The notes under the pieces are model-generated. The model did not search any database and was not told the DNA's origin. It worked only from the letters and a program-made list of their open reading frames with translations. A program made the translations under genes and the position numbers. Below, piece by piece: positions 25,508 to 33,956 of a stretch of DNA of 45,097 bases. The stretch comes from JBELMB01 sp042088665 (GTDB taxonomy: Bacteria > Pseudomonadota > Alphaproteobacteria > Rhodobacterales > Rhodobacteraceae). Each line of letters starts with the position of its first letter. The stretch's first letter is position 1. The stretch is taken from positions 1 through 45,097 of the forward strand of contig JBELMB010000023.1 in assembly GCA_042088665.1 (NCBI GenBank), given 5' to 3'.

Positions 25508-27588
25508 CCGACGACCTGGACGACCTCAAGGATCTCATGGACAGCACCCTGCCCGGGCCGGACCCAAAGCGCCGCGCCGAAGCGCTCGCCATGGCCATGC
25601 AGCGCTTTGACGAGACGCGCGAAGAAAAAAATATCCAGACCTCCCAAGGATCCGAGACTGCGCCGCGTCTTACCTCTGAACGCTCCGAACCGGGGCTTGT
25701 CAGAGGAGTCTTGAATATGTTTATGCAATGGAACACACGCACCGTCCTGACCGCTACAACCGCGCTGGCGGCGGTGGCCATGGTCGCCGTTCTGCCCGTG
25801 CTCACGCAGGCCCCGCAGCCTGTGCACATGCCGTCCTCCGGTGGTGGCATTCTGGACATGATGTCCGGTGGCACCCCGACCAGCGCACCGCGGTCCCGGG
25901 TCGGGAATGACAGCCTGCTGAGCCCTGTGGAGGCGATCGACGCGCTTGAAATGGACGCTGTCGCAGCAGAGATGGCCCCCATGCCCGCGCCGACGCCCAT
26001 GGTTGCGTCCCGTCAGGGCGCATCTGGCTCCGCTGCCCGGTCCGGTGGCCTCGCCACAACCCAAGGCGGCGGCCTTCTGGGCAATCCCTCATTTGCCCGC
26101 GAGTCTTTCGGTGCGGGCAACGTGGCCCCGTCGCGGCAGGCATCGCCAGCGCAAATGCCGATCCTTGACGCCCCGACCCAAGCCATGCCCGACACCGAGG
26201 CCTTTCCCGAAGCCGCGCCAAACCCGCTCAAGGTAACCGCAGAAGACCCCGTGTCGACCTTCTCCATCGATGTGGACACGGCCTCTTGGTCGGTCCTGCG
26301 CAATTCCATCAACCGCGGCATGTTGCCCCCGCAAGACGCCGTGCGGATCGAGGAGATGGTGAACTACTTCTCTTATGACTACCCCGCGCCCGAGAACGAT
26401 GCGCCCTTTGCCACCCATGTGGGTGTCAGCGACAGCCCCTGGCGTGACGGCACCCAGATCGTGCAGATCGGATTGCAGGGCGCCATGGTCGAGGACCGGC
26501 CACCGCTGAACCTCGTGTTTCTCATCGACACCTCCGGTTCCATGAACCAGCCCAACAAGCTGCCGCTGCTCAAACAGAGCTTTCGCCTGATGCTGGGCCA
26601 GTTGACCGAAGAAGACAGCGTCGCCATCGTCACCTACGCGGGCAGCGCGGGCCTTGCCTTGCCCGCAACGCAAGCCACCGAACGCGACAAGATCCTGTCC
26701 GCCTTGGACAGCCTCAGCGCCGGGGGCGGAACCGCCGGTCAGGCCGGGCTGCAACAGGCCTATGACACCGCCAGAGAGATGTCCGCAGAAGGTGAGGTCA
26801 GCCGCGTGATCCTTGCCACCGATGGGGATTTCAACATCGGCATCCACGACCCCGATGCCCTCAAGGATTACATCGAAACAGAGCGCGAAAGCGGCACCTA
26901 TCTCAGTGTGCTGGGCTTTGGCCGCGGCAATCTGGACGATGCGACCATGCAGGCACTGGCGCAGACCGGCAACGGCATGGCCGCCTATATCGACACGCTC
27001 GCCGAAGCCCAAAAAGTGCTGGTGGACCAATTGACCGGCGCGCTTGTTCCGATTGCCGACGACGTGAAGATCCAGGTGGAATGGAATCCGGCGCTGGTCG
27101 CCGAATACCGGCTGATCGGATACGAGACCCGCGCCCTGCGGCGTGAGGATTTCAACAACGACAGGGTCGACGCCGGTGAGATTGGCGCGGGCCATCAGGT
27201 CACCGCGCTGTATGAAATCACGCCGGTTGGCTCGGACGCGCGACTGACCGAACCGCTGCGCTACGGTGCCTCCGACGATACGGGCGCTGCAGAGGCACAG
27301 GTCACGGATGAGCTCGGCTTCCTGCGGCTGCGCTACAAGGCCCCGGGCGAAGACGAAAGCCAGCTGATCGAGACACCGATCCAATCCGATCTCGACGCCC
27401 TTCCAGAGGCCGACTGGGCCACCGCCATCGCGGGCTTTGGCCAGATCCTGCGCGGCTCGGAGCTGATCGGTGACTGGTCCATGGGGGACGCCATTGCGCT
27501 GGCCCAGGGCGCGCGCGGCGCGGATCCCTATGGCTATCGTCAGGAGGCGATCACGCTGATGCGTCTCGCCGACAGCATGTCGCAATAA
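25504..27588 (+). CDS. membrane-anchored VWA domain protein (YfbK-like), possible anti-sigma
   Basis: A 694-residue protein with three parts. Residues 1-70 are a charged cytoplasmic segment (DDLDDLKDLMDSTLPGPDPKRR). One membrane helix lies at about 78-97. The periplasmic part has a low-complexity linker (about 98-245), the VWA N-terminal domain (VSTFSIDVDTASWSVLRNSI), a VWA domain with an intact MIDAS motif DTSGSMN (near residue 341) and TDGDFNIG, and a C-terminal DUF3520-type region (from about 510), as in E. coli YfbK. Metal-dependent protein binding is expected. It overlaps the ECF sigma gene by 4 nt. The short cytoplasmic head plus single helix is the layout of anti-sigma factors, so a sensor/anti-sigma role is plausible but unproven. 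Confidence 0.9.
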   Translation: MTDDLDDLKDLMDSTLPGPDPKRRAEALAMAMQRFDETREEKNIQTSQGSETAPRLTSERSEPGLVRGVLNMFMQWNTRTVLTATTALAAVAMVAVLPVLTQAPQPVHMPSSGGGILDMMSGGTPTSAPRSRVGNDSLLSPVEAIDALEMDAVAAEMAPMPAPTPMVASRQGASGSAARSGGLATTQGGGLLGNPSFARESFGAGNVAPSRQASPAQMPILDAPTQAMPDTEAFPEAAPNPLKVTAEDPVSTFSIDVDTASWSVLRNSINRGMLPPQDAVRIEEMVNYFSYDYPAPENDAPFATHVGVSDSPWRDGTQIVQIGLQGAMVEDRPPLNLVFLIDTSGSMNQPNKLPLLKQSFRLMLGQLTEEDSVAIVTYAGSAGLALPATQATERDKILSALDSLSAGGGTAGQAGLQQAYDTAREMSAEGEVSRVILATDGDFNIGIHDPDALKDYIETERESGTYLSVLGFGRGNLDDATMQALAQTGNGMAAYIDTLAEAQKVLVDQLTGALVPIADDVKIQVEWNPALVAEYRLIGYETRALRREDFNNDRVDAGEIGAGHQVTALYEITPVGSDARLTEPLRYGASDDTGAAEAQVTDELGFLRLRYKAPGEDESQLIETPIQSDLDALPEADWATAIAGFGQILRGSELIGDWSMGDAIALAQGARGADPYGYRQEAITLMRLADSMSQ

Positions 27589-27594
27589 GCGCCG

Positions 27595-27617
27595 GGCCCC
27601 GGGGTTGACCCGGGGCC
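27595..27617 (+). terminator. hairpin after the VWA gene
   Basis: GGCCCCGGG pairs perfectly (9 bp) with CCCGGGGCC around GTTGA, 6 nt after the VWA stop. Only TT follows. The loop contains the TTG at 27605 that opens the MarC reading frame. The core GGGGTTGACCC recurs on the minus strand at 38309-38326. Confidence 0.65.
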
Positions 27618-28291
27618 TTCGCCACGGAAGGATCATCGCACCCCCGGAGCACGCGAGGATCGATCAGGCAGAATACCTCAAACTATTGATCGCCCTCGTG
27701 GCGATCATCGACATTCCGGGCAACATCCCGATCTTCATCCAGCAAACGGTAAAATTCTCGGCGCTCGAACGCCTTGTCACCGCGGTCACGGCGGCGCTGG
27801 CCACGGGGGTGATCCTGATTGTCTTTGCCCTGTTCGGGGAAACCGTGCTGGGCACATTCGGCATCACCATCGCCGCCTTCAAGGTACTGGGCGGTCTGGT
27901 TGTCCTGATCATTGCCCTCGACATGCTGGGCCTCTTGCGCGACGACGAAGAACCGGAAGACGCCAAATCCCCGAAATACGGCCCCGTGGTCACCGGCATC
28001 TTTCCCCTCTCGGTGCCCCTGTTTGCCGGACCGGGGGCAATCACCGCGGTGATGGTCTATGCGCATGAGGACTATCATTCCGATCACAACCTCATCGTGC
28101 TCTTCGTGATCCTCTCGGCCTGTCTTGCGCTTGGCGCCGGGCTGGCGCTGGCCTCGGTTCTGGGGCGGTTCATCGGACCGGTGACGCAGGTCGTGATGAA
28201 CCGGCTTCTGGGTATGCTCGTTGGCGCCTTGGGGGTGGAGTTCATTCTGGAAGGCCTGAAGGCGTTCTTTCCAGCGCTCTCCGCAGGGTGA
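27605..28291 (+). CDS. MarC family membrane protein, start unclear
   Basis: A MarC/UPF0056 protein with six membrane segments; the family's function is unknown (it was once linked to multiple antibiotic resistance). Diagnostic parts are YLKLLIALVAIIDIPGNIPIF at the start, GITIAAFKVLGGLVVLIIALDML in the middle, then FPLSVPLFAGPGAITAVMVY. The true start is a puzzle. The frame opens at a TTG (27605) inside a terminator-like hairpin. The place where homologues begin (MD-AEYLKLL) has ATC at 27659, with GGAG 9 nt upstream. There is no ATG before the first helix, and GTG/TTG codons after 27680 would cut it. An AUC start, or a lost ATG, must be considered. I list the frame from its first allowed start. 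Confidence 0.8.
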   Translation: MTRGLRHGRIIAPPEHARIDQAEYLKLLIALVAIIDIPGNIPIFIQQTVKFSALERLVTAVTAALATGVILIVFALFGETVLGTFGITIAAFKVLGGLVVLIIALDMLGLLRDDEEPEDAKSPKYGPVVTGIFPLSVPLFAGPGAITAVMVYAHEDYHSDHNLIVLFVILSACLALGAGLALASVLGRFIGPVTQVVMNRLLGMLVGALGVEFILEGLKAFFPALSAG

Positions 28292-28329
28292 ACCGCTGGG
28301 GTGACCCGTGCGGCGCGCGTTTAGAAAAT

Positions 28330-28358
28330 CCGTCACATTAGTGTCGTATTCCTGTTAC
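28330..28358 (+). promoter_or_regulatory. Pho box (PhoB site), three 11-bp units
   Basis: CCGTCAC, GTGTCGT and CTGTTAC begin exactly 11 bp apart (28330, 28341, 28352), separated by ATTA and ATTC. Each matches 5 of 7 bases of the PhoB repeat CTGTCAT, and the AT-rich spacers are normal for Pho boxes. The site lies 45 bp before the start of the phytase/esterase-like gene, so induction under phosphate starvation is expected. Confidence 0.7.
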
Positions 28359-28403
28359 CTCCGCCCGTCACTCCCGCCGTGGACGATAACCAGGGAGATC
28401 TCC

Positions 28404-30551
28404 ATGCAGTTTCGCACCATTTGCCTGACCAGCGCACTGGCCTTGACCGCCGGCGCCGCGGCAGCCGAGATGAACTTCAACCGCATCGCTTCTTTCCCCA
28501 CCGTGGCCAATATGGCCGAGGGCGAAGACACATCGCGCGAGACCTCTGCCGAGATCATCGCCGCCACCGCGGACGGCATGACGCTGGTCTACACCGACAG
28601 CCCGCTGGGCGCCGTGGGCCGCATCGACATCACCGACCCTGCAAACCCGATGCCGCTGGGCAATGTCGCCCTCGAAGGCGAGCCGACAGCCGTGGGCATC
28701 ACCGGCACCACGGCGTTCATCGGTGTGAACACCTCTGAATCCTATACCGCACCATCGGGCTTCCTGATGGCCATGGACGTGACCACCGGCGCAGAGCTGG
28801 GCCGCTGCGATCTTGGCGGTCAGCCGGACAGCGTTGCAGTCGCCAAGGACGGCTCCTCCATTGCTGTGGCGATCGAGAACGAGCGCGACGAAGACCTCGG
28901 CGACGGACGCACAGGCCAGATGCCTGCCGGTTTCCTCGTGATGGGCGCACTCGACGATGGCGCGCTGAACTGCGACGCCCTGATGACCGTCGAGATGACC
29001 GGCATGGCCGAAGTCGACGGCGAAGACCCCGAGCCCGAGTTCGTTGACATCAACGCACGTGGCGAAGTGGTCGTCTCAATGCAGGAAAACAACCACATGG
29101 TGGTTGTGGCCCCCGATGGCGGCATCCTGAACCACTTCTCCGCTGGCGCCGTGACCCTTGAGGGCATCGATACCAACGAAGAAGGCGCTCTGCTCTTTGT
29201 CGAAACCGAAGAAGATGTCGTGCGCGAGCCCGATGCGGTGAAATGGCTGGACGACGATCACTTTGTCACTGCCAACGAAGGCGACATGGACGGTGGGTCG
29301 CGCGGCTGGACCATCTTCAACAAGAATGGCACCGTGGTCTATGAATCGGGCGTCTCCTTCGAGCACGCGCTGATCCAGATCGGCCATTACCCCGAAGAGC
29401 GTTCCGGCAACAAGGGCGTCGAGCCCGAGTCGGTCGAAGTGGGCACATTCGGCGGCACGCCGATGATCTTCATCGGGTCCGAGCGCGGCTCTGTCGTGGG
29501 TGTCTACGACGCCACCGACCCGGCGAACCCGGTTCTGGCCCAGCTGCTGCCCTCGGGCATTGGCCCGGAAGGCTATGTCGCCCTGCCAGAACGCAACCTG
29601 CTGATCTCCGCCAACGAAGTGGGTGACGAGGGCCCCAATGCCCACGTCATGGTCTTTGAATATGCCGAAGGTGCTGCGACCTACCCGCAGCTGACCTCCG
29701 AAGGCATGGACGAGCTGACCGGCTGGGGCGCGATCTCCGGCATGGTCGCGGGCGACGACGGCATGGTCTACGCGGTCAACGACAGCTTTTACGCGTTCCA
29801 GCCGACGATCTTTGCCATCGACACCAAGCAGACACCGGCCCGCATCGTCGACGCCATCCGCGTGACCCGCGAAGGGTATCCGGCGCAGGGTCTCGACATG
29901 GAAGGCATCACGCTGGACGGCGATGGCGGCTTCTTCATCGCATCCGAAGGTCGTCCTGACCGTGGCCGCGCGCACGCCATCTACCACGTGGGCGCCGATG
30001 GCGAAATCGAAGCCACCATTCCCTTCCCGAAGGGTGTCATGGCTGTTGAGCGTCGCTGGGCCTCCGAAGGCATCACCAAGGTGGGGGACACCCTCTGGGT
30101 CGCCATCCAGCGCGAGTTCGACGACGATCCCAAGAACCACGTGAAGGTTCTCGCCTACAACCTCGAGTCCAAGGAATGGGGCGCCGTGCATTACCCCAAG
30201 ATGGTTGTCGACACCGGCTGGGCCGGCCTGTCGGAAATCACCGCATTCGGCGACTACGTCTACTTTGTCGAGCGTGACAACCAGTTCTCCAACTCTGCCA
30301 TCAAGGCCGTGACCCGTGTCTCCGCTGACCAGATGGTCCCCGCGGCCATCGGCTCCGAGCTGCCGGTGCTGGAGAAGGAAATGTACATCGACCTGATCCC
30401 GCAGATCAAAGCCTTTGGCGGCTATGTCGTCGACAAGGTCGAAGGTCTGGCGATCATGGAAGACGGCACCATCTGGGCCTCCACCGACAACGACGGTGTG
30501 GACGACAGCTCTGGTGAGACGTTCTTCTGGGTGGCTGGCAAAGCGGAATAA
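28404..30551 (+). CDS. exported esterase-like-activity-of-phytase family protein
   Basis: A 715-residue secreted protein with a signal peptide (MQFRTICLTSALALTAGAAAA, cleavage before E22). The N-terminal part (about 25-440) has beta-propeller-like strands with repeated DPANP turns (ITDPANPMPLGNV, ATDPANPVLAQLL). The C-terminal part (about 450-700) matches the esterase-like activity of phytase domain: GMVYAVNDSFYAFQPTIFAID, GLDMEGITLDGDGGFFIASEGRPDR, then KVEGLAIMEDGTIWASTDNDG. It is acidic, which suits a marine periplasmic enzyme. Role: probably hydrolysis of organic phosphate esters outside the cytoplasm, supported by the Pho box in front. The ATG at 28404 has GGGAG upstream; the frame further upstream crosses the Pho box and is not used. 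Confidence 0.88.
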   Translation: MQFRTICLTSALALTAGAAAAEMNFNRIASFPTVANMAEGEDTSRETSAEIIAATADGMTLVYTDSPLGAVGRIDITDPANPMPLGNVALEGEPTAVGITGTTAFIGVNTSESYTAPSGFLMAMDVTTGAELGRCDLGGQPDSVAVAKDGSSIAVAIENERDEDLGDGRTGQMPAGFLVMGALDDGALNCDALMTVEMTGMAEVDGEDPEPEFVDINARGEVVVSMQENNHMVVVAPDGGILNHFSAGAVTLEGIDTNEEGALLFVETEEDVVREPDAVKWLDDDHFVTANEGDMDGGSRGWTIFNKNGTVVYESGVSFEHALIQIGHYPEERSGNKGVEPESVEVGTFGGTPMIFIGSERGSVVGVYDATDPANPVLAQLLPSGIGPEGYVALPERNLLISANEVGDEGPNAHVMVFEYAEGAATYPQLTSEGMDELTGWGAISGMVAGDDGMVYAVNDSFYAFQPTIFAIDTKQTPARIVDAIRVTREGYPAQGLDMEGITLDGDGGFFIASEGRPDRGRAHAIYHVGADGEIEATIPFPKGVMAVERRWASEGITKVGDTLWVAIQREFDDDPKNHVKVLAYNLESKEWGAVHYPKMVVDTGWAGLSEITAFGDYVYFVERDNQFSNSAIKAVTRVSADQMVPAAIGSELPVLEKEMYIDLIPQIKAFGGYVVDKVEGLAIMEDGTIWASTDNDGVDDSSGETFFWVAGKAE

Positions 30552-30578
30552 ACCCGGCCCGACCTTGACCCCACAGCG

Positions 30579-30607
30579 CGCGCCCCGCAGACCCTCTGCG
30601 GGGCGCG
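30579..30607 (+). terminator. strong terminator after phytase-like gene
   Basis: A perfect 13-bp stem, CGCGCCCCGCAGA with TCTGCGGGGCGCG, around CCC, then TTTGCGTTTG. It lies 27 bp after the stop and isolates the gene from gabD. Confidence 0.88.
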
Positions 30608-30730
30608 TTTGCGTTTGAAATCGGCGGCTTGGCGCGCAGATCCGGATGGGCAGGCGTACAAACCCCCTTGGCGCGCGACGCGCTTGGGCTTAGGTGCTAG
30701 GGTCAGCCGCGCACCCAAAGGAGGTCCCGA

Positions 30731-32197
30731 ATGCTCGACCAAGCCACCAATCTGAAAAACCTTCTGACGGATCCCTCCCTGCTGGAGACCCGCGCCTATG
30801 TGAACGGCACCTGGGATTCCGGTGCCAGCAGCTTTGACGTGACCAATCCGGCCCGCGGCGATGTCATCGCCGAAGTGGCCGATCTGACCCGTGCCGAAGT
30901 GGCGCAGGCCGTGGATGCAGCACATGCCGCGCAAAAGGGCTGGGCCGCACTGACCGGCAAGGAGCGCGCAGGATACCTGCGCCGCTGGTACGACCTGATG
31001 ATGGAAAACCAGGACGATCTGGGCATCATCATGACCGCTGAGCAGGGCAAGCCGCTGGCAGAAGCCAAGGGCGAAGTGGCCTATGGCGCCTCCTTCATCG
31101 AGTTCTTCGGCGAAGAGGCCAAGCGCATCTACGGCGAGATGATCCCCGGCCACCAGCGCGACAAGCGGATCATGGTGCTGAAACAGCCTGTCGGTGTGGC
31201 CGCCTCGATCACGCCGTGGAACTTTCCCAATGCGATGATCTCGCGCAAGGCGGGACCGGCTCTGGCCGCAGGATGCGCCTTTGTCGGCCGACCCGCGGCA
31301 GAGACACCGCTTTCCGCGCTCGCCATCGCGGTGCTGGCAGAGCGCGCAGGCATCCCGGCGGGTGTCTTCAACATCGTGACCTCCTCGCGCAGTTCCGACA
31401 TCGGCAAGGAATTCTGCGAGAACCCCAAGGTGCGCAAGCTGACCTTTACCGGCTCCACCGAAGTCGGCCGCATCCTGCTGAAACAGGCCGCCGATCAGGT
31501 GATGAAATGCTCCATGGAGCTGGGCGGCAACGCGCCCTTCATCGTATTTGACGACGCCGATCTGGACGCCGCCGTCGAAGGCGCGATCCTGTGCAAATTC
31601 CGCAACAACGGCCAGACCTGCGTTTGTGCGAACCGCATCTATGTGCAGGCTGGTGTCTACGACGCCTTCGCCGAAAAGCTGCGCGCCCGCGTCGAAGGCA
31701 TGAAAGTCGGCGACGGGCTGGAGGACGGAACCGTCTTTGGGCCACTGATCAACCACGCCGCCGTGGACAAGGTGGCGGAGCACGTGGCCGACGCAAAGGC
31801 CAAGGGCGCGGAGGTGATCCTTGGCGGTGCCGCGATGGAGGGCAACTTCTTTGAGCCGACCATCGTCACGGGCGCCACGCAAGACATGGCCTTTGCCCAG
31901 GACGAAACCTTTGGCCCGCTCGCACCGCTGTTCAAGTTCGAGGATGAGGATGCCGTGATCGAGATGGCCAATGACACGATCTTTGGCCTCGCGTCCTACT
32001 TCTATGCCAAGGACCTGAGCCGCGTTTACAAGGTCGCCGAGGCGCTGGAATACGGCATCGTGGGCGTGAACACGGGCATCATCTCGACCGAGGTGGCACC
32101 GTTTGGCGGGGTCAAGCAATCCGGCCTTGGCCGCGAAGGCAGCCACCACGGGATCGAGGATTACCTTGAGCTGAAGTACGTGTGCCTAAGCGTCTGA
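30731..32197 (+). CDS. gabD: NAD(P)-dependent succinate-semialdehyde dehydrogenase
   Basis: A 488-residue aldehyde dehydrogenase that oxidises succinate semialdehyde to succinate, the last step of GABA breakdown. Visible features are the N-terminal ETRAYVNGTWDSG, SITPWNFPNAMISRKAGPALAAGC, FTGSTEVGRILLKQAA (cofactor loop), the catalytic glutamate in MELGGNAPFIV and the catalytic cysteine in NGQTCVCANR (close double cysteine, as in GabD). The usual lysine of the KPA motif is arginine here (FVGRPAAETPLSALA), as in some alphaproteobacterial GabD proteins. The ribosome binding site AAAGGAGG is strong. The stop overlaps the next small gene by 16 nt. Confidence 0.92.
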   Translation: MLDQATNLKNLLTDPSLLETRAYVNGTWDSGASSFDVTNPARGDVIAEVADLTRAEVAQAVDAAHAAQKGWAALTGKERAGYLRRWYDLMMENQDDLGIIMTAEQGKPLAEAKGEVAYGASFIEFFGEEAKRIYGEMIPGHQRDKRIMVLKQPVGVAASITPWNFPNAMISRKAGPALAAGCAFVGRPAAETPLSALAIAVLAERAGIPAGVFNIVTSSRSSDIGKEFCENPKVRKLTFTGSTEVGRILLKQAADQVMKCSMELGGNAPFIVFDDADLDAAVEGAILCKFRNNGQTCVCANRIYVQAGVYDAFAEKLRARVEGMKVGDGLEDGTVFGPLINHAAVDKVAEHVADAKAKGAEVILGGAAMEGNFFEPTIVTGATQDMAFAQDETFGPLAPLFKFEDEDAVIEMANDTIFGLASYFYAKDLSRVYKVAEALEYGIVGVNTGIISTEVAPFGGVKQSGLGREGSHHGIEDYLELKYVCLSV

Positions 32198-32565
32198 CCC
32201 CCAAAGCCTTTGATCTTCTGGCGGAAGAGGCCCCCGCGCCTCTGCCGCTGGAGGCCTGGTTTGACGCGGCCCATACCGGGGCGGGGACGCCTTGGCTTCT
32301 GGCCCGGGATGCCGATGCACTGGCGCGTTTTGCCCTTGGCCGGGGCGAGGGTGTCTCCCTGATGGAGGCCGCCGCCCGCGCCTTTCGCGAACCGCCCCGC
32401 GACATCGGCTGGGAGATCCTCGGCAGCGACGCCGCCGGTGACAACTGGGAGGATCATGGCGATCCGCATCGCGCCTACCGGCTCTTTCGCGCAAAGCTGG
32501 AAAAGGCCCGCGCGGATGGCGTGGTGCTGCTGTACAAGCTGTGGCTGGCGCGCGGGACGGTCTGA
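32182..32565 (+). CDS. conserved hypothetical protein overlapping gabD
   Basis: A 127-residue soluble protein starting with GTG at 32182, inside the last 16 bases of gabD. It opens PKRLTPKAFDLLAEEAPAPL and ends YRLFRAKLEKARADGVVLLYKLWLARGTV. No named family is recognised, but codon use is like the neighbours and the overlap suggests coupled translation. No signal peptide or membrane helix. A hairpin terminator candidate follows 12 bp later. Confidence 0.7.
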   Translation: MPKRLTPKAFDLLAEEAPAPLPLEAWFDAAHTGAGTPWLLARDADALARFALGRGEGVSLMEAAARAFREPPRDIGWEILGSDAAGDNWEDHGDPHRAYRLFRAKLEKARADGVVLLYKLWLARGTV

Positions 32566-32577
32566 TCCGCGGGCAGA

Positions 32578-32597
32578 TCCGGCGGCACTGCGCCGGA
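32578..32597 (+). terminator. hairpin after the gabD operon
   Basis: TCCGGCG pairs perfectly with CGCCGGA around GCACTG, 12 bp after the stop of the small gene. No T tract. Confidence 0.5.
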
Positions 32598-32753
32598 CAT
32601 CTCCCACTTGCCAAATCATGGTCTCGCCCGCATGATTGATCCTGCTCGGCGATGGCGTCGCCGAAAAAGCCTCATGTCGTCCTGAACGCCGGGACCTTGC
32701 TTTGTCAAAAGCGGGGACCCATGAGCGCTTGGTTCCCCCGCAAGGAGGAATCC

Positions 32754-33956
32754 ATGGACCGTCCCCAAACATATCGCTTTCATCAAGGCGACCGCGTTCT
32801 GCCATTCGCCACCGCGGAATACGAGACACGGCTTGCCGGACTGCGCCGCGCGATGCTGGACGCCGGGCTGGACGCCTGCGTGCTGACATCGATGCATAAC
32901 ATCGCCTATTACTCTGGCTTTCTGTATTGCGCGTTCGGGCGGCCCTATGGCCTTGTCGTCTCCGCCGAAGACAGCGTGACAATCTCTGCCGGCATCGACG
33001 CGGCCCAACCCTGGCGGCGCTGTCACGGCGACAACATCACCTATACCGACTGGGAGCGGGACAATTACTGGCGCGCGATCCTGTCCGTCACCGGCACCGA
33101 CAAGGCGCTGGGGATCGAAGCCGACCACATGAGCCTTGCGCAAAAGGCGCAGTTGGATGCGCTCCTGTTGCCGCGGCGCACGGCCGATATCGCGCCTGCC
33201 ACGATGCAGCAACGCATGCACAAATCCCCGGCCGAGATCGCGCTGATCCGCGCGGGCGCGGCAATTGCCGATCTGGGGGGAATGGCCATCCGCGACGCCA
33301 TTGCCCCCGGCCTGCGCGAGATCGACATCGCCATGGCTGGCCGAGACGCGATGGAGCAAGAGATCGCCCGCCGTTTTCCACAGGCAGAGTACCGCGACAC
33401 ATGGGTCTGGTTCCAGTCGGGTATAAACACCGACGGCGCCCATAACCCGGTCACCGCCCGAAGGCTTGCGCAGGGGGATATCCTCTCGCTCAATGCCTTT
33501 CCGATGATTTCAGGGTATTACACCGCGCTGGAGCGCACATTGTTCCTGAGCGAGGTGGATGCCACCAGCCTGAAGATCTGGGAGGCCAATGTCGCCACCC
33601 ATGAATATGGCATGGCCTTGTTGCAGCCCGGGGCGCGCTGCGCGGATATCACCGCGAAACTGAACGCCTTTCTGGCAGAGCGCGATCTGCTGCAATACCG
33701 GACGTTTGGCTATGGGCATTCGTTTGGCGTGCTGTCGCACTACTATGGTCGTGAGGCCGGGCTGGAACTGCGCGAAGACATCGACACGGTGTTGACCCCG
33801 GGCATGGTGATTTCGATGGAGCCAATGCTGACGGTCCCGGAGGGTCAGCCGGGGGCCGGAGGGTACCGCGAACATGACATCCTCATCATCACATCGGAGG
33901 GATCTGAAAACATCACAGGCTTCCCTTATGGACCGGAACATAACGTGGTCGGGTAA
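32754..33956 (+). CDS. creatinase (creatine amidinohydrolase)
   Basis: A 400-residue pita-bread-fold enzyme that splits creatine into sarcosine and urea (EC 3.5.3.3). It is very close to the Pseudomonas putida enzyme (403 residues): TSMHNIAYYSGFLYCAFGRPY, VWFQSGINTDGAHNPVTARR with the catalytic histidine at 230, LSLNAFPMISGYYTALERTLFL with a binding glutamate, FGYGHSFGVLSHYYGREAGLE and VISMEPMLTVPEG. The close match to creatinase, and the lack of the two-metal ligand set of M24 aminopeptidases, argue against a peptidase. The ATG at 32754 has AAGGAGGA upstream. No sarcosine oxidase or creatininase gene is in the window, so the rest of the pathway lies elsewhere. Confidence 0.93.
   Translation: MDRPQTYRFHQGDRVLPFATAEYETRLAGLRRAMLDAGLDACVLTSMHNIAYYSGFLYCAFGRPYGLVVSAEDSVTISAGIDAAQPWRRCHGDNITYTDWERDNYWRAILSVTGTDKALGIEADHMSLAQKAQLDALLLPRRTADIAPATMQQRMHKSPAEIALIRAGAAIADLGGMAIRDAIAPGLREIDIAMAGRDAMEQEIARRFPQAEYRDTWVWFQSGINTDGAHNPVTARRLAQGDILSLNAFPMISGYYTALERTLFLSEVDATSLKIWEANVATHEYGMALLQPGARCADITAKLNAFLAERDLLQYRTFGYGHSFGVLSHYYGREAGLELREDIDTVLTPGMVISMEPMLTVPEGQPGAGGYREHDILIITSEGSENITGFPYGPEHNVVG

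Noticed and set aside
32754..33956. Calling this gene a proline dipeptidase or generic M24 peptidase
   Set aside because: Motifs and length follow creatinase almost residue by residue, with the catalytic histidine in TDGAHNP.
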